20,745 bases of DNA from Rodentolepis nana (Eukaryota; Platyhelminthes; Cestoda; Cyclophyllidea; Hymenolepididae), in contig UZAE01013607.1 of assembly GCA_900617975.1 (NCBI GenBank), positions 1 to 20,745 on the forward strand, in the 5' to 3' direction. The notes beneath the pieces are model-generated. The model did no database searches. It was not told the origin of the DNA and saw only the letters and a list, made by a program, of their open reading frames with translations. The position numbers and the translations under genes were made by a program. Position 1 is the first letter of the stretch. Every line of letters starts with the position of its first letter. Shown one piece after another: positions 9,769 to 17,415 of this stretch.

Positions 9769-10162
9769 AAGATAATTCAATTAGGAATTTACAAAATGAA
9801 ACAAAGTAGAAAAGCTAAAACGTAGTGAGCAACAGAAAATGATTGATTCAAAATAAATGAAGTGAGCACCGAAAAAAAGAAGACAACAATGATAGCAATT
9901 TTGTTGATGCTGTGAGGAGATAGAAAAGAAATGTTTGCGCCAAAGAATTTACAAAAACTACAAAACTAATAATAAAAATAGCTCGATTCCAAGTATCTAG
10001 CAAAGAGGGTATTACAAATATAGAACAATAAAGTCTAATGCTACCTTAACAAATGCTTGCAGAAAAATCGTCAAATGCTTATAAACAACGTAAGAGCCGA
10101 ACAAAGATTATTTATTTCCAAATTAAAGATCAAACAGTCAAGGAAAGACAAGGCACAAACAT
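9769..10162. other. MYDGF 3' flank
   Basis: Nothing is recognised apart from the MYDGF poly(A) signal at 10111-10116. The A-rich plus strand gives no usable frame. Confidence 0.45.
10111..10116 (-). terminator. Poly(A) signal of MYDGF
   Basis: AATAAA on the minus strand (TTTATT on the plus strand), 47 bases after the stop codon; a second overlapping ATAAAT follows. Confidence 0.6.
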
Positions 10163-10733
10163 TTACAACTCCGATCTCAACTCGAATTCAACAATCGCGT
10201 GAACTAAATGACCGGCGAAATTGGCATCGTTTTGTGAAACTAAAAGAGGTACTTTAATACAAGTATCAACATACGTTCATTTTTGCTTAGATCCAGTACA
10301 TATTCTTCTTTTGGCATTAATTTTGTTTGATCAGCCTAAGGGCTCATAAACTACAAATCACACTTACATAAGCAGTTCCGGTAACTACTTTTGCTGGTCC
10401 ACTAACACTGAGAGCAAACTTCTGGAAGAATAAATAACTCGTTGACTGTGTAGGACGTTGAATATGGCAGGTGATTCTATTTAATTCATTTGAGCGGACC
10501 ATCGTAAAATGCCATTCCTCACCAGTTCCACCTTGGCAGGTATAGTCAAATTTGCATGTTATGCCAAACTAAAAAGTCGAATGCATAAAGTCACTCACTC
10601 CTTCAACCGATTCAGATCTTGCAACACCACCTGGTCTAATTGTAACTTCGCGAACAATAAAATTATCTTCCGAAAGCGACAGTTGAGCATATGCTATGAG
10701 CAAAAAGAAAAATGCAAATGAACTAAGACGCAT
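10163..10733 (-). CDS. MYDGF: Myeloid-derived growth factor (MYDGF/UPF0556), four exons, complete
   Basis: MYDGF is a small beta-sandwich protein of the ER/Golgi lumen, secreted as a growth factor in mammals. Exons (minus strand): 10599-10733, 10368-10568, 10275-10335, 10163-10239; introns of 30, 32 and 35 bases, all GT-AG. The product is 157 residues (human 173). A signal peptide (MRLSSFAFFFLLIAYAQLSL) is followed by IRPGGVARS, then CKFDYTCQGGTGEEWHF, ITCHIQRP and SYLFFQKF, matching the human VRPGGVVHSFS, QGGTNEQW, FTCTIWRP and SYLYFTQF blocks in order. Cys50 and Cys79 match the conserved disulfide pair; Cys56 is extra. The end, RSEL, parallels the human RTEL KDEL-like retrieval signal. Start: the ATG that opens the signal peptide. 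It is head-to-head with selenoprotein S. Confidence 0.93.
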
Positions 10734-11070
10734 TGCTCCAATCGAAATAACGGAATTCGAAAATTCGCAAATGTGTCACATGTTGTATAAGTCTAATATT
10801 AGAATAGGAAAAAATTGAACTTAAAATTCTTCTTTATTTATTTAAATTCAGAAATTCTTATTGTTTTAAGTAACAGCCATAATTGTCTGAAGTTATAAAC
10901 GCTTTTTCTATAAATTAATATGAATAGATTACAAAGAATTACAAATTTAATCTTATTGTTTATTCGAAATATTATCTAACAACAAACTCAATGTCCTTAT
11001 GATTGCTGAAATCCCAATGGCACATTTTATGTGACTAATATCTGTTTCAATCCCTAATTGCCTCGTCTTG
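10734..11070. promoter_or_regulatory. Shared upstream region of MYDGF and SELENOS
   Basis: Only 337 bases separate the two start codons, which point in opposite directions, so a bidirectional promoter is likely. A CCAAT lies close to MYDGF (TCCAATCG, about 10738) and another close to SELENOS (CCCAATGG, about 11013). I do not see a full ER-stress element (CCAAT-N9-CCACG) or a clear TATA box. The frame in front of the SELENOS ATG is closed by a TGA at 11032-11034 and has no earlier ATG. Confidence 0.55.
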
Positions 11071-12363
11071 ATGGATGTCGAAATTGAAATAGAGGATGAT
11101 TATGAAGTCCCACAGGCAAATATACCTGAAGGTATATCAACATTTTTACTAAATCTTGAATCTTCGCAGTCGGTGAATCCTTCTTTTACAAATTGATAAT
11201 TGCTGCTCTTTTGTTTGCTACTTATTTCCTTTTTCAACGTTTCTCGGCTGCGATTGGTGCCAGGGTTGCAAGACAAACCATTGCAGGTATGAAATGTCAA
11301 TATTATTATTATCACCAGCAGTAACCCAATAAAGTGTAAAGCTGGGTAGGAATTATATAAAATGTCTTAAGAGAAGAAGTTTTAAAGATTTTTCATTTGA
11401 TCTTTGGGTTTTCTAAATGAGAACATACTTTTAACGAAGCTAGTATTAGTAAAAATTGAATTTTCAGCTATATTAATTTTTTTCTATTTCGTTCTCGTAG
11501 CTAATGAACGCGATTATGACGAAGAAATTCGAGAGGCTAGGCGTCGTTTGCAGGAGCGTTTCGATGCCGAAAGGAAAAAACGCGAAAAAGTTGCATTTTC
11601 TTTGTTTTTTTTCTATTATTATGCATTTAGGAAAAGGAAGAAGATCCATCGACTTCAATCTCAAATGATCTTAACTTGCAAACAGTAAATCCACATTTTG
11701 ATATTTAAGACTTTCAGGGGACTCAGAATAAAACGAAACGTGTCAAACCGCCTAAGGCAGAACTTCTTATGGATTCAGGTAATTCAATTTTGAGCTTTAA
11801 GTTAATATCTCTCTTTATTGAACATATTTGCCTTGCGCCTATTTATAATTTGTAAAGTCTCTAATTAATTTCTTGATGATCACAATTACTGCAGTTTTTC
11901 TTGTAATGAAGACTCGTCCAAATATTTGCCCTTCAGGTCGCAAAAATTTATCTTGATGCGTCATTTCCCTCCTTCCTCTGAGTTTTCAGCGCCTTTCGAC
12001 TTTCTACGCAAATCTTATATCCTCTTAACTTGTGCCCCAATAATTTTGTCTTACTTCAGTGACTTTGCAATTTATATTTTGCTCAAGTATTAAATTGTTT
12101 TAATTTGATTTGCAATTAATTTCCTACTATAAGTGAAAATGCTGTCTCGTTACTCTTTTTCTTGATTTACTTCGTGATATTTCTATCTAATTGTATATAC
12201 CAGATGATTTTAACCAACGTGTTTTTAATCCATTTTTATTTTAAATAAAATTGGAAGAATGTGTGTACTTTTAGGTGAATACTTCCCTTTGATGGGTGAT
12301 TCAGGTGGCAGCAGCAGCAGAGTATGCTTCCGTCGATCTAGGAATATCGGTGGATGAGGCTAA
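11071..12363 (+). CDS. SELENOS: Selenoprotein S (VIMP), six exons, in-frame TGA read as selenocysteine
   Basis: Selenoprotein S is a single-pass ER membrane protein that links VCP/p97 and derlins in ER-associated degradation. Exons: 11071-11131, 11170-11286, 11501-11589, 11631-11684, 11718-11778, 12275-12363; introns 38, 214, 41, 33 and 496 bases, all GT-AG, phases consistent. The product is 156 residues (human 189). Residues 1-25 are acidic (MDVEIEIEDDYEV). The membrane helix is about 26-43 (FYKLIIAALLFATYFLF), followed by QRFSAAIGARVARQ, close to human FQKLSARLRALRQRQ. Residues 62-92 form a charged coiled coil (EEIREARRRLQERFDAER) with the VCP-binding position. The tail has YFPLMGDSGG (human YNPLSGEGGG), Cys145, RRSR and the end NIGG-TGA-G-TAA, the family's GGUG. 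TGA is at 12355-12357. An ordinary pipeline would stop there or miss the gene. Confidence 0.95.
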
Positions 12364-12420
12364 ACGCCTTGGCTGCAAATTCATCCCTTCGTAATCACAT
12401 TAATTTGTGTTACCATGGCT

Positions 12421-12500
12421 CCGCTCTGTCGAATAATGATGTTAAATGCTCAAAAGTCCTTTTGTGGAAGGAAAGGCATTTGACTGATGTGATATGGCGG
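12421..12500 (+). ncRNA. SECIS element of the SELENOS mRNA
   Basis: The hairpin in the 3' UTR recruits SBP2 and the Sec elongation factor so that TGA is read as Sec. The quartet is ATGAT at 12436-12440 and TGAT at 12485-12488. Helix II pairs GTTAAATGC (12441-12449) with GCATTTGAC (12476-12484), nine pairs with one G-U. The apical loop holds unpaired AAAA (12452-12455), then a mini-stem TCCTT (12457-12461) / AAGGA (12468-12472) with loop TTGTGG. This extra stem makes it form 2. Helix I may include CCGC (12421-12424) with GCGG (12497-12500). It lies about 80 bases after the TGA. Confidence 0.92.
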
Positions 12501-13873
12501 TTGTGGTGATGCTGAAATGCGAAGTTCAGTGTGGTTTTGGTGCTCGATCCACTTCACCCATTCTAATTTCCTTCTCAACGTATGACTCTACTCCTCTGAA
12601 TATTATTTTTACCTATGTTTTCATCTACATGTGTTAGCACTTTTGGATGAATTTTTTTAGTTGCTCTATAGAACTTTTTTTATCTGATAGAGCAATTCTT
12701 TTTGTCCAACTTATTCGCCACGAGCGTTTTGCCAATCAAAAGTATGACTTGAAGTTTTCTGAATATTTGATTAAATTTCAGTTAAGGAGTTTTCAGTTGT
12801 GTCATTTTCCTTTGTATAAAGTGTACGTATTTGGCTACACTTCTAAAGCTTAAAATCAATCCCAGTCATCGTGTGCGAACTAGCTAATACTGGTCTTAGA
12901 ATTGCTGTAGTTTTCAACTTTCCACAAGAATTTCTTTCTCTATCCTTGTCAATTACCGTGAGACGCTCTCCTGAATGCACTGGAAAATCAACATTTAGCT
13001 CATTTAGTGTTTGCGATTGCTTTTAACATGTTTGGAAGTGTGAGAAAGTTCTGACCAACCAATCAATTTCCCTGAGTGGGTTTTGAACTGCTCGTCACGG
13101 ACTTAAAGGTCCAGCCTTTCTTATTTTAGAGTACACTACGGTAGCTCTATGTTATAGCTTACTTAACTCTTATCATCTTACACTTTCATCAAACTATCAT
13201 AAGCCATTTGAATAATAATTTCTTCTCTATGTGGTATATATGAAACTAATGCTCTAAGAACATTGGGTGGATAAACATTCCTAAGGATCAGAACTCCTCA
13301 ATAATTCATCCAAAGCCTTATTGAAATCTCGCAAATACTAACAGCGATGGGTAGAACGAGTAGTACTGAGCACTTATTAATTCATTAAATAAAGAACTCA
13401 TGAAGCCCTATTACCACCATTGTCAATTTTGCCAATAGTCCATTTCACATTGGCTTCAGCATATACATTTGAGGACGTACAGCTGGTTGGCTTGGGCACG
13501 CGCTTGAAGCACCCTTGTGCGCACATCCCATCAACCACCCCTTTATTCTTCTGATCCCATGCTTATCTCTCTCACATGGCACTCATCAACCCTTTAGCCC
13601 ATTCTTGCCTAATATGGAATGCCTGCCCCTCTAATCCTTCATACTTTTTCTAGTCCAGCAGGCTTCTACTGCTCTCCCAAGCCATTTTTATCTATAGTGA
13701 ATTTCAAATTCATCTATTGGCTTTGCGACACCCCATCAACAGCAAACTGGCATTACTGGAACCTTTTTTATGTTGAGGGCTTGAAATTGATGTACATCGT
13801 GCTTGTTCATTCTCATCAATCGCTTTAAGCCATGGTTTAACTACAACGAAAAAATCCAATTCAGACTTACAAT
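12501..13873. other. SELENOS 3' flank and intergenic DNA between convergent genes
   Basis: I see no further gene. An AATAAA on the plus strand lies near 13387; the true SELENOS poly(A) site is not determined. The stretch 13500-13830 is C/T-rich and could be an old repeat, but no family was recognised. Confidence 0.4.
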
Positions 13874-13924
13874 TTTATTAACAAAACTTATTCGCTTTTG
13901 TAAATTCAAAATGGAATATTTATT
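13874..13924 (-). terminator. Poly(A) signals of NADSYN1
   Basis: Two minus-strand AATAAA signals, at 13919-13924 and 13874-13879, lie 78 and 123 bases after the NADSYN1 stop codon. Confidence 0.55.
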
Positions 13925-14001
13925 GCATTGAATTTGATATGATAGCTAAATTGGAATTGACTAAAATCCTACAAGATCCGAAATGGCGGCTAAATGCTGA
14001 A

Positions 14002-15380
14002 TCAATTCTGCATGTTAGCCACGATTTCATCCATTTTCTCGAATTGGTGGGGCCAGTCTTGGCGGTAGAGGAAAGGTCGGAGATCAAATCTAATAGAATA
14101 TGAGAAAAAAAATGTTCATTTATTGAAATAGTCTTAAGTGATAATGGAGTTAATGCTTTGGCCTACCGATTATCATCAGCACTGTAGGATTCCATATGAA
14201 GAGACGGTGGAAGAACAGTTGACTTGTGACGATTTGCAGAATACTTTCGGAAGAAGAGCTTCACCTAAATGCATATTTTCTATTAGGATATTTAGATTTA
14301 TAGGAGAAGGACATGTCCGTGGTAATCCCGTTTTTCCATTTCAGACTTAATCTCAGTGCTCAGTTTTGAAGAGCCTTTTCATGACCATTCAACGTGTTAT
14401 GCAGGCATGATAATAAATGTCATGCCTTCTGAGAGGAGGAAATCGAAAATTGCTAGTGAACTTCACAAAGTTGTTCACCTACCAACTATTATCTTTAATG
14501 ATGCTTACATAAACCAGTTCCATTAGCCACAAGAATTGCTAGTTAAACTTAACTAAAGGACCTTATGGTAATTTGAACTTATTGTTGAATAAAAATCTAA
14601 CCACCAGTCAACGAAAGTAACGCTAGTACCCGTCAAAAAATACATTTTAGAAAACAGGCTACTAAAATGTGCAGTAAAATTAGACTTTTTGCCTTATCTG
14701 CAGCAACCGAAGCGTCCAATTTATTTTTGACTTCATTCAACTCCATGAAGCGCTTGAACACTCCAACTGGTCCTAGAGCTTCCTTTTTGCGAAGGGTTCC
14801 AAGTTGCAACAATTCGGAGTAAGTTAATCCGATATCAGTCTCGTCGTTCTGCTCCGCGTCAAGTGGTGTCAGCTCAGGAGTCGGTTGGGCTTCCAAAATC
14901 TCATTCAGCACCGAAGCCAATTCGCAGAATTGAGAACACTCGGAAGTTCGGACATTAGTGATGAAGTACGCCAAGAAGCACCGAAGATCCTCTTTACTAA
15001 TGCTACCGATAGGATTTAAATCTGCACTAGAGCAGTCATATCTACAGTATACAATATGAAAGTAATTAGTATTGGGTACTATAATATTAAAGTAAAATAA
15101 TGTATTAATTTGCCTGAAGTCCATACTTTGTAAGAGAGCCACACAGCGCCTCATCGAGGTTGCCACTACTAAGCACGAGTAGAGGTGGACATGACTGCTG
15201 AGGCAAAAGCTGAGATGTGAAATAACCGGCAACTAGTCGGCATCTAGCTTGTAGATTTTGCAATGCAGCATCGTCCCGTCTAGTTCCTCCCCTTGATTCG
15301 AACTTTGGCGGTGCATCTGAACGTCCTAGTGCTTTGGACGTCGAATCAATGAAGGCCTTCGTAGCTGATGTTATATCAGT
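14002..15380 (-). CDS. NADSYN1: Glutamine-dependent NAD+ synthetase, last four coding exons
   Basis: The enzyme makes NAD+ from nicotinic acid adenine dinucleotide, ATP and glutamine-derived ammonia in the cytosol. Exons (minus): 15127-15380, 14693-15041, 14167-14264, 14002-14089 with stop TGA at 14002; introns 85, 428 and 77 bases. Only the C-terminal part of the synthetase (ATP-pyrophosphatase) domain is here, about 263 residues. Visible in order: the [17 protein letters not shown] segment, [32 protein letters not shown] across a splice, [20 protein letters not shown], then [14 protein letters not shown] and RFDLRPFLY. All match animal NADSYN1 in order, with the catalytic NxDE and the DCSSAD..PIG block kept. 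Upstream exons with the SGGVDS loop and the N-terminal nitrilase-type glutaminase domain were not found and must lie further right or outside the window. The second intron appears to use a GC donor. Confidence 0.93.
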
Positions 15381-15547
15381 CTAAATGGAAGGATTGAATT
15401 TTGTTTTAATAAATATCTTTAATAGTTTAATATATTCCAATAAATAATAACTTTTCAAGTTATGAATTTATTAGATAGTTTTCTAGCAAAAATAATACCG
15501 CAAATTCGAACTCAGTAAGAGGAAATAGTAAAAACTGAACTCACATA

Positions 15548-16000
15548 CAGGGTGTTGAGGATAACTTTTTTCACTGCCTCTAGGAGAGATAAAAGTTGTT
15601 GGCAAATACAAAATTTATACATAGAATAGGCACGAGTGTCAAAGAGCTTCCCTCCAACTAAACCCCGTTAGCATCTACTGCGGCCACAATCCGACATCGT
15701 TTCCAGTCTTAGGAACTGGAGCAAGGTGATCAGACGCTTACCCTGGAAAATGTCTCAAAAACCGCTTCAATTCTGTCCATTAATAGGGTGGCTTTCATAC
15801 CATTGGCATGCAAATTTGTGCCTTTCTCCACAACCATTGATACATACAAAGCCCACCGGATTTAGTTCTGAGAAGATCGAAGACCAAATGCGGGAACTAG
15901 CGTAGTGGAGAAAATTGGCTGACATCCCCTATTCACTTCTCTCTGAGCAATGAACAGAGTTCATTATCACCCAGTCTTGAGTGCACATACGAGCCACTAA
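15548..16000 (-). mobile_element. Mariner-like transposon relic, 3' part
   Basis: The plus-strand edge CAGGGTGTTGAGGATAACTT starts right after a TA (15546-15547), as expected for a Tc1/mariner end. Reading the minus strand inwards gives shifted pieces of the transposase C-terminus: an IWSSIFSELNPVGF stretch standing for the WPPxSPDLNPLDF block, a VVEKGTNLHANGMKATLLMD stretch, and WKRCRIVAAVDANGV standing for KRFRSRIEAVxEANG. The aspartate of the family's LNPLD is replaced by Gly, and there are several stops and shifts. The other end was not found, and the 16000 limit is approximate. It sits upstream of the first NADSYN1 exon seen, so probably in an intron. Confidence 0.7.
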
Positions 16001-16107
16001 GCTTGAATTTTTCCTCATTATCATGAGTCAGGTAGGTGTCAGTCATGCATTCTTGTGGCATCACGAATATGAATGAATGGGGTTTCAGTTTAGTAAGAGA
16101 TGCGGAG

Positions 16108-16497
16108 AGTATGTGGATAATTTTAACCCATACGGAAAACGATCAAATATTTATTTATATCAAATGGCAGGCATTTTGATAGTTATCATTAGCCATATAG
16201 CTGACTTCAGGCTTCACAGAGAGGAGGAGGAACATCAAAGTGACAAATAGTCGAGAGGGGTGACAGAATAATAATTCACAGATGTGACAGAGACAGACAA
16301 AAGAGCAGAAAAAAGGTAAGATGAGTACTGTGAATGGGTTGAATATGGCATACAGTAGGGGTAGTTTGAAGTCAGAAGTCAACTGCCTGTTAATGGACTT
16401 TTTTGCCGTATGAGTATACGTTGCCCAGGCTGCACCACGTGGAGGTAAGTCTAAGTATGTGAATAATTTTAACCCATACGGAAAACAATCAAATATT
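16108..16497. repeat. 44-base direct repeats bounding the SINE-like copy
   Basis: 16108-16151 and 16454-16497 are the same 44-base sequence (AGTATGTG.ATAATTTTAAC CCATACGGAAAAC.ATCAAATATT) with two G/A differences. They lie on either side of the inverted repeat copy at 16152-16453 and look like a very long target-site duplication. Confidence 0.85.
16152..16453 (-). mobile_element. SINE-like repeat, minus-strand copy
   Basis: In the sense direction (minus strand) it starts with AGACTTACCTCCACGTGGTG and GCCTGGGCAACGTATAC, passes GACTTCTGACTTCAAACTAC and TCACTTTGATGTTCCTCCTC, and ends with TGCCATTTGATATAAATA. The same order of blocks is found on the plus strand at 17071-17394. It is about 302 bases, has no open frame of note, and its A/T-rich (ATAA)n tail suggests retroposition. 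It lacks the GGGGTGTGCGAT head seen in the other copies, so it is 5'-truncated by some 12 bases. No A/B box of a tRNA promoter was recognised. Confidence 0.78.
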
Positions 16498-17070
16498 ATT
16501 CAATGAAATTTTCTGTGAAAAAAAACACGCGTCCGAAAATTAGCATATTGTCGGGTTGGAAAGTTTTTCTCTTACAGTTGTTTAGTTCTCTTCTAAAATC
16601 ACAAATTCAAGAATGTTCAACGTCTTTAAATGCACTGTATAGCTGCTTTGGAAAATTTAGAAGATTGAGAGGGAGAAAAGTTGAAGAGGGTAGATTTTAT
16701 TTTAAAATGGGTAATCAAGAAGCACGAAAATGACAGTTTGGGATTGGTGGGGAACACAACACTAACGCCATCAAGTGCGTTGGGAGGCGTGTGCGGTCGT
16801 GAGTGCGCAGACCTCTCAGTCAATCACCAATCAATGATCACATGATCAGTGTAGCCAAAATTTATTTACTGACTAACCTCCGTGTCAGTGGCACACGGCC
16901 CAAATAAACGTGGCCCACGCCATACGTCAGTTTCCTCTATATTGTTGAGGGGACCTTGTCGGAGAGTTTACTGAGGATAAGTCAATTCTTATTCGTGTAT
17001 ATTGTATATTCATGTGGATTAGTTTTGATTTGAATTATGGGCAGTTTTAGTTAATCTTATAATTATGGGT
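16498..17070. other. Spacer between the inverted repeat copies, with a G+C-richer island
   Basis: 16733-16950 is clearly richer in G+C than its surroundings and contains ATTGGTGG, CAATCACCAATCAATGATCA, the near-palindrome GATCACATGATC and an AATAAA (near 16905). It does not translate into a usable protein on either strand. It could be a promoter, part of another transposon, or a solo LTR of an unrecognised family. Confidence 0.4.
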
Positions 17071-17394
17071 CTGGGGTGTGCGATAGACTTACCTCCACGT
17101 GGTGCACCCTGGACAACGTATACTCATACAGCAAAAGTCTATTAACCGGCAGTTGACTTCTCACTTCAAACTACCATCACCCCATTGTATATCATATTCC
17201 ACCACTTCACAGTACTCATCTTACCTTTTTGATGCCTTTGTGCCTGTCCGTCTCCCTTTTACATCTGTGAATCACTCTTCTGTTTCCCCTCTCGACTTTT
17301 TGTCACTTTGATGTTCCTCCTCCTCTCTGTGAAGTCAGCTCCAGGGCTAATGATAACTTTCAAAACGCCTGCCATTTGATATAAATAAATAAAT
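17071..17394 (+). mobile_element. SINE-like repeat, plus-strand copy
   Basis: A longer copy of the repeat at 16152-16453 in the opposite orientation. It has the head GGGGTGTGCGATAGACTTAC, the palindrome CCACGTGG, GGACAACGTATACTCATAC, the CT-rich middle, TCACTTTGATGTTCCTCCTC, and the tail TGCCATTTGATATAAATAAA. The ten bases AGTTTTAGTT at 17043-17052 and 17406-17415 may be its target-site duplication, in which case the element extends to about 17053-17405. Confidence 0.75.
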
Positions 17395-17415
17395 GTTCAC
17401 TAAATAGTTTTAGTT

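Noticed and set aside
10509..10721. Plus-strand frame over MYDGF
   Set aside because: It lies opposite the MYDGF exons and has no motif.
11404..11688. Plus-strand frame of 94 codons as a gene
   Set aside because: Only its middle (11501-11589) is coding. The rest is intron of the SELENOS gene read through.
11779..12274. Additional SELENOS exon in the last intron
   Set aside because: The exon ends 11778 and 12275 join in phase and restore the conserved tail, so no extra exon is needed and none was seen.
14633..15232. Minus-strand frame of 199 codons as one protein
   Set aside because: It joins one NADSYN1 exon with intron sequence on both sides. Its first 60 or so residues are out-of-frame or intronic, and its last ten lie past the splice donor.
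16152..17394. Hammerhead ribozyme in the SINE-like repeat, as in schistosome satellite-like repeats
   Set aside because: No CTGATGA...GAAA core was found in either copy.
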